Of a stretch of DNA of 19,240 nt, positions 8,563-15,881 are shown piece by piece. Made by a program: the position numbers and the translations under genes. The stretch comes from Alteromonadaceae bacterium UBA2620 (GTDB taxonomy: Bacteria; Pseudomonadota; Gammaproteobacteria; Enterobacterales; Alteromonadaceae). The notes beneath the pieces are model-generated. The model was not told the origin of the DNA. It saw only the letters and a program-made list of their open reading frames with translations, and made no database searches. Positions within the stretch are counted from its first letter, which is position 1; each line of letters starts with the position of its first letter. The stretch lies in NCBI GenBank assembly GCA_002339125.1, contig DDJQ01000131.1, forward strand, positions 1-19,240, read 5' to 3'.

Positions 8563-8568
8563 TATAAT
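8563..8568 (+). promoter_or_regulatory. Candidate -10 element for the acetyltransferase gene
   Basis: A perfect TATAAT occurs here. A transcript would start near 8575 and give a leader of about 26 bases to the TTG start at 8601. The -35 region at 17 bases spacing (TGTACC) is poor and coincides with the third GTACCA copy, so the promoter may need an activator. The assignment is by motif only. Confidence 0.4.
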
Positions 8569-8600
8569 TTCCACATAACACTCTGACATCAAGGTTAATT

Positions 8601-9191
8601 TTGGCAGACAACGTCACCAACATTGTGGTTGCTAATAGCGTTGACGACATGGCGGGCGGTGCGTCCTACGCCCCGGCTGACGAGCCTTTCGAGCAGGCCA
8701 GGCTGGTTGCCCGGCAATGGTGTCACGGTTACAACCAGCTTACCGATATCCGCCAGCACCAGGCGATGCTGATAACACAACTAAAGTGCCCGGGGTCGGT
8801 TCAGATTGAATCAACCTTTCAAATCGAATACGCCCTTAACTGCTCAATTGGCAAAGGCAGCTTTATCAATCATAACGCTATCTTTATTGATGTCTGCCCA
8901 ATCAAACTGGGTAATCAGGTACTTATCGGCCCCAATTGCATTATCTCCAGCGCAGTGGGCAGAACACAGATTTGGCCAGAACATTATCCGCCACAGGAGG
9001 CGGGCCTGCCGGTTTCAATTGGTCATCGGGTATGGATTGGCGCTAACTCCATCATATGCGCCGGCGTGACGATTGGCGATAACGCGGTGATTGGTGCGGG
9101 CAGCCTGGTGACCAGCGATATCCCTGCCAATGCCGTCGCCTACGGCGTTCCCGCTACTGTACAGCGTAAAATTACACAAAATACTCAATAA
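8601..9191 (+). CDS. Hexapeptide-repeat O-acetyltransferase, maltose/galactoside acetyltransferase family
   Basis: A 196-residue protein of the Maa/LacA/NodL family, cytoplasmic, expected to transfer acetyl from acetyl-CoA to a sugar or similar hydroxyl. The start is TTG at 8601, with AAGG six bases upstream. An N-terminal Mac-like helical segment (about 30-60) is followed by left-handed beta-helix repeats. These include INHNAIFIDV (89-98), KLGNQVLIGPNC (102-113) and the C-terminal IGHRVWIGANSIICAGVTIG (140-159) and AVIGAGSLVTSDIP (162-175). Aligned by eye with E. coli LacA, the catalytic His of its Gly-His-Pro motif (His115) falls on Arg121 here (VGRTQIWP). Activity may therefore be altered or lost, or another His (such as His128) may take over. 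The gene is divergent from mshI and is followed by the DUF1566 genes. The substrate is unknown. Confidence 0.85.
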   Translation: MADNVTNIVVANSVDDMAGGASYAPADEPFEQARLVARQWCHGYNQLTDIRQHQAMLITQLKCPGSVQIESTFQIEYALNCSIGKGSFINHNAIFIDVCPIKLGNQVLIGPNCIISSAVGRTQIWPEHYPPQEAGLPVSIGHRVWIGANSIICAGVTIGDNAVIGAGSLVTSDIPANAVAYGVPATVQRKITQNTQ

Positions 9192-9213
9192 TCAGCCGGG
9201 AGCGGCCGATAAC
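9188..9213. repeat. Left copy of imperfect direct repeat flanking the DUF1566 gene pair
   Basis: Starts in the last codons of the acetyltransferase gene and continues into the spacer after it. It shares ATAATC, GCCGGGAGCGGCCG and TAAC with 11503-11527, differing by one extra base and one substitution (24 of 26 columns identical). The GCCG-GGAG-CGGC core can also fold as a small hairpin. A further short match (TAACGTCT at 9242-9249 against 11524-11531) continues the similarity after a 32-base insertion bounded by GATAAC repeats. Confidence 0.6.
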
Positions 9214-9250
9214 ACCCACAGTGTTGTGCCAAAAAGAGTGATAACGTCTG

Positions 9251-10963
9251 ATGAAAGGAATGAGCCTGTTGCCTTTACCAACCCATCATATGATGAGGGC
9301 TGCCCTGTTGACGCTAGCCCTGCTATTGAGTGCATGCGGCGGTGGGCTGAGTAAGGATGACTCGGACGAAAACTTTGCTGTTAATGCCGGTCGCGACCGC
9401 TCGGCAGCGGAGCAAACTGATGTTAGTTTATCGGCGCAGGTGTCTTTCCCATCCGGAGCGGTAGTTTACAGCTGGTCGTCAACACCGGCGCTTACCATCA
9501 CCCACGATGACATCAGCATCGCCACGGCCAGTCTGACTACCCCGGTTGTTACCGCCGACACGCAGTATGTGGTCACCGTAAGTGCTACCGACAGTGCCGG
9601 TCAGTCAGCCTCAAATAGTTTTACGCTTACCGTAACCCCGGACAACCTGCCTCCCACCGCCATTATCACCCTTAGCGACTGGCCCGATTTACCGCCCGGC
9701 ACCTACCCGGCAGGCGTATCCCTGACCTTTGACGGGCGCAACAGCTCTGACAGCGACGGTACCAGCAGCGAAGAGATTAGCGCCTGGGTCTGGCAACAAA
9801 CCACTGGTGATGATGTACTGACCGGCATTGAAACCGACCAGTCGACACTGGTGATCGACACACCTATTACCGATGCCCGGCAAACCCTGACATTCAGCCT
9901 GACGGTAACCGACGATGAAGGAGCGGAAGATACCACAACGCAATCCATTACTGTCCTGTCACTAAGTGATACGCCACCGGAGGTGGATGCGGGGATCGAT
10001 CAGGCACTGTTTAGTGGTGAGCGAATCGTACTGGCTGGAACGGCTTCCAGCACCGTGCCAGACGCCACTCCGATTACAACTTTGTGGACCTACAGCGGTG
10101 ATGCAGCGCCGCAAATTATCAACCCGAATACTGCCGACACCTATGCTATAGCGCCGCTGGTAGACAGCGCCACAACCCTTGATTTTTACCTCACCGGGGA
10201 AGATAGGTTTGGTAACGAAGTGACCGATCATCTACGGGTACTGGTACGCCCATTCCCGCTACGGGTGCTCAATGATACCGGTATGACGCAACAGGCAACC
10301 AATTCGGCGTTATCGACTACTCAGCAAAACGCGTTTCCCGGCCAGGATGGTCAGCGTGGTGCTGATGCGCTGGCCGACAACAACGTGCTGGAAAAAGCAG
10401 GTCGCGGTGAAAACGGCTTTGACTTTACCAAGCTCAATGCCAATGGCGACGAAGAGGACGTGGATGCACCGCAGTTCAGCTGTGTGCGGGATAATGTCAC
10501 CGGGCTGGTGTGGGAAGTAAAAACTACCGACGGCGGTCTGCGCGACCTTGATCACCGCTACAGTTGGTATGCCGAAGAAAACAACGGTGGCGCGCCCGGC
10601 AACCTTAATGGCACCAACACCAGTTGTACGCTGGCGAGCTGTAATACCAGTGCTTACATTGACGCTGTTAACAGTGCGGGATTATGCGGCTTTTATGACT
10701 GGCGTCTACCCAATCATCAGGAATTGATGTCACTGGTACACTTTGGCCGTACTGCCCTGCCGCGCATTGATACACAGTACTTCCCCAACACCGGAGCCGA
10801 CAGCGCCGCTACGCTCTGGTACTGGACTGTCCAACCCAGCGCCGATGGCGTAAGCAATGATGCCGCGCAAAACGCCTGGGCCATTGATTTTATCAGTGGG
10901 GTAGATAATTTTCTTAATAAGTCAGATGCAGTAAGCATCCGGCTGGTCAGAGCGGGACGATAA
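9251..10963 (+). CDS. Lipoprotein with Ig/PKD-like repeats and C-terminal DUF1566 (Lcl_C) domain
   Basis: Up to 570 residues. A lipoprotein signal (RAALLTLALLLSACGGG, Cys29) indicates membrane anchoring, probably in the outer membrane. Three beta-sandwich-like repeats follow (about 40-130, 133-237 and 241-335), with phrases such as YVVTVSATDSAGQSASNSFT and LTFSLTVTDDEGAED that are typical of PKD/cadherin-like folds. After a linker comes a DUF1566 domain (about 405-570) with the signatures VTGLVWEVK, GLCGFYDWRLPNHQELMSL and a final IRLVRAGR. DUF1566 is also the C-terminal domain of the Legionella collagen-like adhesin, so surface display or adhesion is a reasonable guess, not shown. The start is uncertain. 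ATG 9251 lacks a clear RBS. A TTG at 9269 has AAAGGA nine bases upstream, and ATGs at 9290/9293 give the tidiest signal peptide. Confidence 0.85.
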   Translation: MKGMSLLPLPTHHMMRAALLTLALLLSACGGGLSKDDSDENFAVNAGRDRSAAEQTDVSLSAQVSFPSGAVVYSWSSTPALTITHDDISIATASLTTPVVTADTQYVVTVSATDSAGQSASNSFTLTVTPDNLPPTAIITLSDWPDLPPGTYPAGVSLTFDGRNSSDSDGTSSEEISAWVWQQTTGDDVLTGIETDQSTLVIDTPITDARQTLTFSLTVTDDEGAEDTTTQSITVLSLSDTPPEVDAGIDQALFSGERIVLAGTASSTVPDATPITTLWTYSGDAAPQIINPNTADTYAIAPLVDSATTLDFYLTGEDRFGNEVTDHLRVLVRPFPLRVLNDTGMTQQATNSALSTTQQNAFPGQDGQRGADALADNNVLEKAGRGENGFDFTKLNANGDEEDVDAPQFSCVRDNVTGLVWEVKTTDGGLRDLDHRYSWYAEENNGGAPGNLNGTNTSCTLASCNTSAYIDAVNSAGLCGFYDWRLPNHQELMSLVHFGRTALPRIDTQYFPNTGADSAATLWYWTVQPSADGVSNDAAQNAWAIDFISGVDNFLNKSDAVSIRLVRAGR

Positions 10964-10965
10964 TC

Positions 10966-11478
10966 ATGAAACGCCTAATCACTTTACTGCTTAGCCTGGG
11001 AGTAATGGCCCAGCTCTCAGCTCAGGAATGCCTTACCAATGCGGTTGAATCCACTCCGGATGAAGAATTCAGCCCATTCGTTACGGGCACCGTTTTACAT
11101 ATACCCACCGGCCTGATCTGGCAGCGCTGTGCAGTAGGACAAACCTGGACCGGCGAAACCTGCAGCGGCGAAGCAGAACAGTTGACCTGGCAGCAGGCGC
11201 TGGTATATGCCCGGGATTATGACGCTGAATTACTGGAAGGCTGGCGTGTTCCCAATGTCAAAGAACTGGCCTCTCTGACCGAGAAAAACTGCGTAAGACC
11301 GTCGGTGAATACCGCGTTTTTCCCGGCGACACCGCAAGACAGCTTCTGGTCGTCCACGCCAAGCCTGAACGACCCGGAAAGGGTCTGGACGGTGGCCTTC
11401 TTTAACGCCAGTTATTCCATTAAAGAAAAGCAACGGGCAGTCTACCTACGGCTGGTGCGCACCAATCTTCTCGAGTAG
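10966..11478 (+). CDS. Small secreted DUF1566 (Lcl_C) domain protein
   Basis: A 170-residue protein with an N-terminal signal peptide (MKRLITLLLSLGVMAQLSAQ), so probably periplasmic or secreted. Almost the whole mature part is one DUF1566 domain: TGLIWQRCAVGQ, WQQALVYARDYDAELLEGWRVPNVKELASL, then SFWSSTP and a final YLRLVRT. There are five cysteines in the mature part, which could form disulfides. The ATG lies 2 bases after the stop of the upstream DUF1566 lipoprotein gene, so the two are probably co-translated and may act together; what they do is unknown. It ends 9 bases from the convergent phaC stop, leaving no room for a terminator between them. Confidence 0.85.
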   Translation: MKRLITLLLSLGVMAQLSAQECLTNAVESTPDEEFSPFVTGTVLHIPTGLIWQRCAVGQTWTGETCSGEAEQLTWQQALVYARDYDAELLEGWRVPNVKELASLTEKNCVRPSVNTAFFPATPQDSFWSSTPSLNDPERVWTVAFFNASYSIKEKQRAVYLRLVRTNLLE

Positions 11479-11487
11479 CCTCCAACG

Positions 11488-13224
11488 CTATTGCGCCAGC
11501 ACATAATCGCCGGGAGCGGCCGGTAACGTCTTAATGGCTTCCACCGGTCTGGCGCTGACCTTACGGCTTGACTGTGAGGTTAGCCATTGCTGCCAGACCG
11601 GCCACCAGGAACCTTCCTGTAATGGCACTTCATCCAACCAGGCCTGGGGTGGCAGATAAGCCCCGTCTTCTTTACGGGTAGCCATCTGATAAACCCGATG
11701 GGCATGACCAGGTTCACTGATAATCCCGGCATTATGCCCACCATTGGTCAGTAAGAATGTAATATCCTTATCAATCAATAAGTTAATTTTATACACCGAT
11801 TGCCATGGCGCGACATGATCCTTGGCGGTACCGACTACAAACAACGGTACCTGAATATCGGCCAGCGCAATGGGCCTGTCATCCACCATAAACTGACCGC
11901 TCGCCAGCGAATTATGTAAATAACACTGGCGCAAATATTCGGCATGCATGCGCGCAGGCATGCGAGTAGCGTCTTTATTCCAGGTCAACAGGTCGTTAGG
12001 GTGCTGGCGTTCACCTAGCAGATATTCTTTTACCCATCGCGACCACAGTAAATAATTCGCCCTCAGCAGAGTAAAAGTGCCAGCCATGCTTTCTTTGGGC
12101 AGGAAACCGTTTTTAGCCATCACCGCCTCCAACATCGACAACTGGCTTTCGTCAATGAATAACCTGAGGTCGCCGGCATCACTGAAATCGGTCTGTGCAG
12201 CCAATAACGTTAGCGCACAAAATGGATTACGCTTTTCCCGGGCCAGCCAGGCCGCAGCCATCGTCAGCAGGGTGCCCCCCAGACAGTAGCCAACCCCATT
12301 GATTTGTTCCCCGGGTACCCGTTGCTGAACGGCTTCTATTGCCTCACCAAGGCCTTTCTTCAGGTAATCGATCAGGCCAACGTTATGATCCTCTTGTTGA
12401 GGATTTTTCCAGGAAATCATAAATACCGTATGGCCCTGCTGCACTAAATACCTTATCAACGAGTTGTGCTCAGACAGATCCAGAATGTAGTACTTCATAA
12501 TCCACGCCGGCACTACCAGCACGGGCTCAGCGCACACCTCTTCGGTGTCCGGGCTGTACTGAATAAGCTCCAGCAGGTTGTTTTTGAATACTACCTGGCC
12601 AGGTGTGACGGCAATATTTTCGCCTACACGGTAGGTTTCCTGGCGTTGAAGCTCAGGTTCCCTGAAGTACTGTTGCTGGATGTCCTCGATAAAATTATCA
12701 ACGCCTTTCACCAGGTTCGCCCCGGCAGACTCCAGGGTTTTATGAATAACCTGCGGGTTAGTAGTCATGTAGTTAGCCGGTGACAAAGCTTCCAGCCACT
12801 GCCGCACGGAAAAGTTCACCATATCAGTATGGTGTTTTTCAACGCCCTGCACATCGCGGGTGGCCAGTTGCCACCACTGGCGCATGGCCAGGTAATTTTG
12901 CCGATACACGGCATAGGGCCAGGTTTGCCATTCGGGACCGGATAGCCGGTTGTCGTCTGCGGCTTTTTCGAGGTTTTTATTGAGCGTACTGGCATTAGTC
13001 AGACTTAAGTCCAGTAGTGCCTGCTGTTTACCCAGTGACAGCAGCAAATGAATAAACCAATCGGTAAAAGCCAGCGAATAAGCCACCGGATCGATGCCTC
13101 CGGTGAACTGCGCGAGGAGTTGATTAATGGCATAATCAGGATTAAGCGGTTCACTAACATCGTAGGGTACCGCATGCTGATCGGTGTAAGTATATTCAAT
13201 AACGTTACTTTCGTGGTTTATCAC
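11488..13224 (-). CDS. phaC: Class I polyhydroxyalkanoate synthase PhaC
   Basis: A 578-residue PHA synthase, which polymerises (R)-3-hydroxyacyl-CoA into storage polyester at the granule surface. The lipase-like box is GYCLGG with nucleophile Cys314; Asp469 (AKDH) and His497 (GGHNAG) complete the triad. These lie close to C319-D480-H508 of the Cupriavidus necator enzyme, and the length fits class I. The C-terminus has the usual APGxYV motif. The start is GTG at 13224 with GGGAGA six bases upstream. The gene is divergent from the MaoC-Pta/kinase pair across 168 bases holding an FNR-type site. No phaA, phaB, phasin or phaR lies in the window, so monomer supply must come from the neighbouring MaoC fusion or from elsewhere. 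The 3' end also forms the right copy of the repeat that flanks the DUF1566 genes. Confidence 0.96.
   Translation of the reverse strand: MINHESNVIEYTYTDQHAVPYDVSEPLNPDYAINQLLAQFTGGIDPVAYSLAFTDWFIHLLLSLGKQQALLDLSLTNASTLNKNLEKAADDNRLSGPEWQTWPYAVYRQNYLAMRQWWQLATRDVQGVEKHHTDMVNFSVRQWLEALSPANYMTTNPQVIHKTLESAGANLVKGVDNFIEDIQQQYFREPELQRQETYRVGENIAVTPGQVVFKNNLLELIQYSPDTEEVCAEPVLVVPAWIMKYYILDLSEHNSLIRYLVQQGHTVFMISWKNPQQEDHNVGLIDYLKKGLGEAIEAVQQRVPGEQINGVGYCLGGTLLTMAAAWLAREKRNPFCALTLLAAQTDFSDAGDLRLFIDESQLSMLEAVMAKNGFLPKESMAGTFTLLRANYLLWSRWVKEYLLGERQHPNDLLTWNKDATRMPARMHAEYLRQCYLHNSLASGQFMVDDRPIALADIQVPLFVVGTAKDHVAPWQSVYKINLLIDKDITFLLTNGGHNAGIISEPGHAHRVYQMATRKEDGAYLPPQAWLDEVPLQEGSWWPVWQQWLTSQSSRKVSARPVEAIKTLPAAPGDYVLAQ
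11503..11527. repeat. Right copy of the imperfect direct repeat, inside the 3' end of phaC
   Basis: Pairs with 9188-9213 (24 of 26 aligned columns). Here the sequence encodes the conserved C-terminal Leu-Pro-Ala-Ala-Pro-Gly-Asp-Tyr of PhaC. The left copy read on the same strand gives Leu-Ser-Ala-Ala-Pro-Gly and then a stop. This direction suggests that the left copy derives from phaC rather than the reverse. Confidence 0.6.
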
Positions 13225-13284
13225 AACAAGTCTCCCAGACTGTTTTGTTCAGCATAACAGCTTCAGCGCTTAAAAAGCTTGATC

Positions 13285-13298
13285 TTGATCGGTATCAA
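13285..13298. promoter_or_regulatory. FNR/Anr-type binding site between phaC and maoC-pta
   Basis: The sequence TTGATCGGTATCAA matches the FNR-family consensus TTGAT-N4-ATCAA at all ten defined positions. It lies 61 bases upstream of the phaC GTG and 94 bases upstream of the maoC-pta ATG. A -10-like TATGCT on the minus strand (13256-13251) would place the site near -47 for phaC. For the plus strand, TAATAT (13334-13339) would place it near -54. Which gene it controls, and with which sign, cannot be read from the sequence. Confidence 0.75.
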
Positions 13299-13331
13299 TG
13301 CACATTTATTCATCAACCTGTAGTGTAACCG

Positions 13332-13343
13332 TGTAATATTACA
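13332..13343. promoter_or_regulatory. Perfect 12-base palindrome upstream of maoC-pta
   Basis: TGTAATATTACA is its own reverse complement and is preceded by another GTGTAA (13324-13329). It sits between the FNR-type site and the maoC-pta ribosome-binding site and overlaps a possible -10 element, so it could be an operator for a second regulator. The regulator family is not recognised. Confidence 0.4.
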
Positions 13344-13392
13344 AAGCGAGTTACAGCATTCACAATTTGGCGCCTCTGGCCGGAGAATCAAT

Positions 13393-14787
13393 ATGGAAAT
13401 GATCCGCAATAAACCCTACAACAACATTACGGTGGGCGATAAAGCCTCGCTTAGCCGCACACTGACCCGTAAAGATATTCAGTTGTTTGCCATTATGTCG
13501 GGCGATGTAAACCCGGCCCACGTAGACGAGGAGTACGCTAACAGCTCTCAGTTTCATCACATTATCGCCCATGGGATGTGGGGAGGAGCATTAATTTCAA
13601 CCGTGCTGGGTACCCAACTTCCAGGCCCGGGCACCATTTATCTTAAGCAGGATTTCACCTTCCGCCGCCCGGTTTGCCTGGGCGATAACCTCACCGTCAC
13701 GGTAACCGTGTTAGAAAAACGTGAGCATTATCAAATCCTGCTCGGCTGTGCCTGTACTAATCAGGACGGTGAAGTTGTTATTGACGGTCAGGCACTGGTA
13801 AAAGCGCCTACCGAACAAATCGATAGGCCCAGAGCAGTGTTGCCGGCGGTTGAACTCAAAGAACAAAGCAGTGAGCGCTATCAGCAGTTTATGGACATGG
13901 CAAAAGATATGTCTCCGCTCAAAACCTGTGTTATTCATCCGGTGGATCTCAATTCACTGGCCGGCGCTGTAGAAGCCGCTGCAGATAACCTTATTACCCC
14001 TATTCTGGTGGGCCCCACAGCCCGCATCGAACAAGTCGCGCGGGAAAATAAACTCGACATATCCTCATTTGAACTGGTTGATACACCGCATAGCCATGCC
14101 GCGGCTGAAACGGCGGTAAAACTGGTAAGCAGTGGTAAGGCCGAAGCACTGATGAAAGGCCATTTACACACCGATGAAATGATGCATGAAGTACTCAATA
14201 AGGATTACGGATTAAGAACCGGGCGGGTGATGAGTCATATATTTGCGCTTGATGCCCCCAGTTACCACAAGACGCTTTTTCTCACCGATGCCGCGATAAA
14301 TATCCGCCCTAACCTGGCCGCTAAAAAGGATATTATTCAAAACGCCATCGAACTGGTGTATACCCTGACAAACCGCACTCCCAAGGTCGCGATATTATCT
14401 GCGGTGGAAACGGTGGAAGAAAAAATACCTTCAACACTTGATGCCACTGCACTTTGTAAAATGGCCGAGCGTGGTCAGATAGTGGGAGGACTCCTCGACG
14501 GACCGCTGGCAATGGATAATGCCATTTCGGCTGAGGCGGCGAAAGCCAAGGGAATATTATCGCAGGTGGCCGGCGACGCTGACATTCTGGTCGCACCGGA
14601 TTTAGAATCGGGCAATATGTTGTTTAAACAAATGCGTTACCTGTCCGGCATCGAAGGAGCAGGCATTGTACTGGGGGCCAGAGCACCGATTATTCTGACC
14701 AGTCGTGCCGGCGGGCCGCTAACCCGCAAAGTGTCTTGTGCCATGGCATTGGTTTATCAGCGTAAACGCGGGGATCTGCCGTTATGA
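13393..14787 (+). CDS. Bifunctional MaoC-type enoyl-CoA hydratase / phosphate acyltransferase
   Basis: A 464-residue fusion. Residues about 10-140 are a MaoC/PhaJ-like hotdog domain with the catalytic Asp-His pair in GDVNPAHVDEEYA (Asp38, His43) followed by FHHIIAHGMWGG. PhaJ-type hydratases make (R)-3-hydroxyacyl-CoA from trans-enoyl-CoA, the monomer used by PhaC. Residues about 165-464 are a phosphate acetyl/butyryltransferase domain (PTA_PTB) with VGPTARIEQVA, ALMKGHLHTDEMMHEVL and a C-terminal GIVLGARAPIILTSRA. It interconverts acyl-CoA and acyl-phosphate. The start ATG has CGGAG about seven bases upstream. The stop overlaps the ackA-family start as ATGA. This domain fusion is a known architecture in proteobacteria. 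Acyl specificity (acetyl, propionyl, butyryl or 3-hydroxybutyryl) is not determined from sequence. Confidence 0.93.
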   Translation: MEMIRNKPYNNITVGDKASLSRTLTRKDIQLFAIMSGDVNPAHVDEEYANSSQFHHIIAHGMWGGALISTVLGTQLPGPGTIYLKQDFTFRRPVCLGDNLTVTVTVLEKREHYQILLGCACTNQDGEVVIDGQALVKAPTEQIDRPRAVLPAVELKEQSSERYQQFMDMAKDMSPLKTCVIHPVDLNSLAGAVEAAADNLITPILVGPTARIEQVARENKLDISSFELVDTPHSHAAAETAVKLVSSGKAEALMKGHLHTDEMMHEVLNKDYGLRTGRVMSHIFALDAPSYHKTLFLTDAAINIRPNLAAKKDIIQNAIELVYTLTNRTPKVAILSAVETVEEKIPSTLDATALCKMAERGQIVGGLLDGPLAMDNAISAEAAKAKGILSQVAGDADILVAPDLESGNMLFKQMRYLSGIEGAGIVLGARAPIILTSRAGGPLTRKVSCAMALVYQRKRGDLPL

Positions 14788-15881
14788 GCAAGCAAACCGA
14801 TAGCCCCCATTACCTGGTATTAAACAGCGGCTCTTCCACCTTAAAATACGCCGTATTTGACGCCATCAGCCTGGCGGTAGTAGAACGGGGCCTATTCGAA
14901 CTTAATGAAGATAACTATGCCGAAACGCTGGAAGAAGTATTGCACCATGGCGGCTATGTCAGGGCTGTGGGGCACCGGGTGGTGCATGGCGGTACCGCCT
15001 ATACGCAACCACTACTCATTGATGATAGCTCACTCGCATCACTCAATAAACAGTGCGATCTGGCCCCCTTACACCAGCCGCATAATCTGCATGCCGTGAG
15101 AGTACTGCGCGAGCTGCACCCGGAATTACCTCAGGTGGCCTGCTTCGACACCGCTTTTCACGCTACGCAACCTAGAGTGTCAACCGATTATGCTTTGCCT
15201 GACTCCTTGCGCCATCAAGGGCTTCGCCGTTATGGTTTCCACGGTTTATCTTACGATTACATCAGTCATCAGCTTGCCGCTTCAGATCCTTCAGCGGGCG
15301 GTAGATGTATTGTGTTGCACTTGGGCAGCGGCGCCAGTGGTTGCGCTATGTATAAAGGTAAAAGCGTTAGCTCAACCATGGGCTTTACCGCCCTTGATGG
15401 TCTGATGATGGCAACTCGCTGCGGCACTTTGGATCCGGGGCTGGTATTACACTGCATAACCCACTTGGGGATGTCGGCCTCAGAAGTGACCAGTGCATTG
15501 TATAAATCGTCGGGGCTGCTGGGGGTTTCCGGTTATTCTGGTGACATGCGAATTCTGGAGCAACATGATGATGAGCCTGCTGTGACTCATGCACTTACCC
15601 TGTATTGCCGCTACATCGTACGAGCCATTGGTAGCCTGACCGCCGAGTTACAAGGCCTGGATACGTTGATTTTTACCGCAGGAGTGGGAGAAAACGCTCC
15701 GGATATCCGCCGCAGGGTGTGCGAGCAGCTCTGCTGGCTTGGCGTTGAGTTAGATAATACCGCCAACCAGGACAACCGCCCCATAATCAGCACGTCATCA
15801 TCAACTGTCACTGTGCGAGTGATCCCCACCAATGAAGAATGGATGATTGCCCACTACATGCAGCAGGCGCTTAATTCGTAA
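14784..15881 (+). CDS. ackA: Acetate/propionate-family kinase (AckA-like)
   Basis: A 365-residue ASKHA-fold kinase that interconverts acyl-phosphate + ADP and acyl acid + ATP in the cytoplasm. Residues expected from the Methanosarcina enzyme are present: Asn14 in LVLNSGSSTLK, Arg65 in GHRVVHGG, His98 in APLHQPHN, Asp122 in CFDTAFH, His153 in GFHGLSYDY, Arg212 in TRCG and Glu352 in TNEEWMIA. It is some 35 residues shorter than housekeeping AckA (about 400) and has Gln rather than Asn after the active-site His (PLHQP). This suggests a member of the subfamily that travels with MaoC-Pta rather than the central AckA; the true substrate may be propionate or butyrate. The start overlaps the maoC-pta stop by ATGA, so the two are coupled. 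A housekeeping ackA-pta elsewhere in the genome is likely. Confidence 0.9.
   Translation: MSKQTDSPHYLVLNSGSSTLKYAVFDAISLAVVERGLFELNEDNYAETLEEVLHHGGYVRAVGHRVVHGGTAYTQPLLIDDSSLASLNKQCDLAPLHQPHNLHAVRVLRELHPELPQVACFDTAFHATQPRVSTDYALPDSLRHQGLRRYGFHGLSYDYISHQLAASDPSAGGRCIVLHLGSGASGCAMYKGKSVSSTMGFTALDGLMMATRCGTLDPGLVLHCITHLGMSASEVTSALYKSSGLLGVSGYSGDMRILEQHDDEPAVTHALTLYCRYIVRAIGSLTAELQGLDTLIFTAGVGENAPDIRRRVCEQLCWLGVELDNTANQDNRPIISTSSSTVTVRVIPTNEEWMIAHYMQQALNS

Noticed and set aside
9211..9225. AACAC/GTGTT hairpin before the DUF1566 lipoprotein gene
   Set aside because: Five-pair stem with no T-tract in either direction. It is not a terminator and too short to name.
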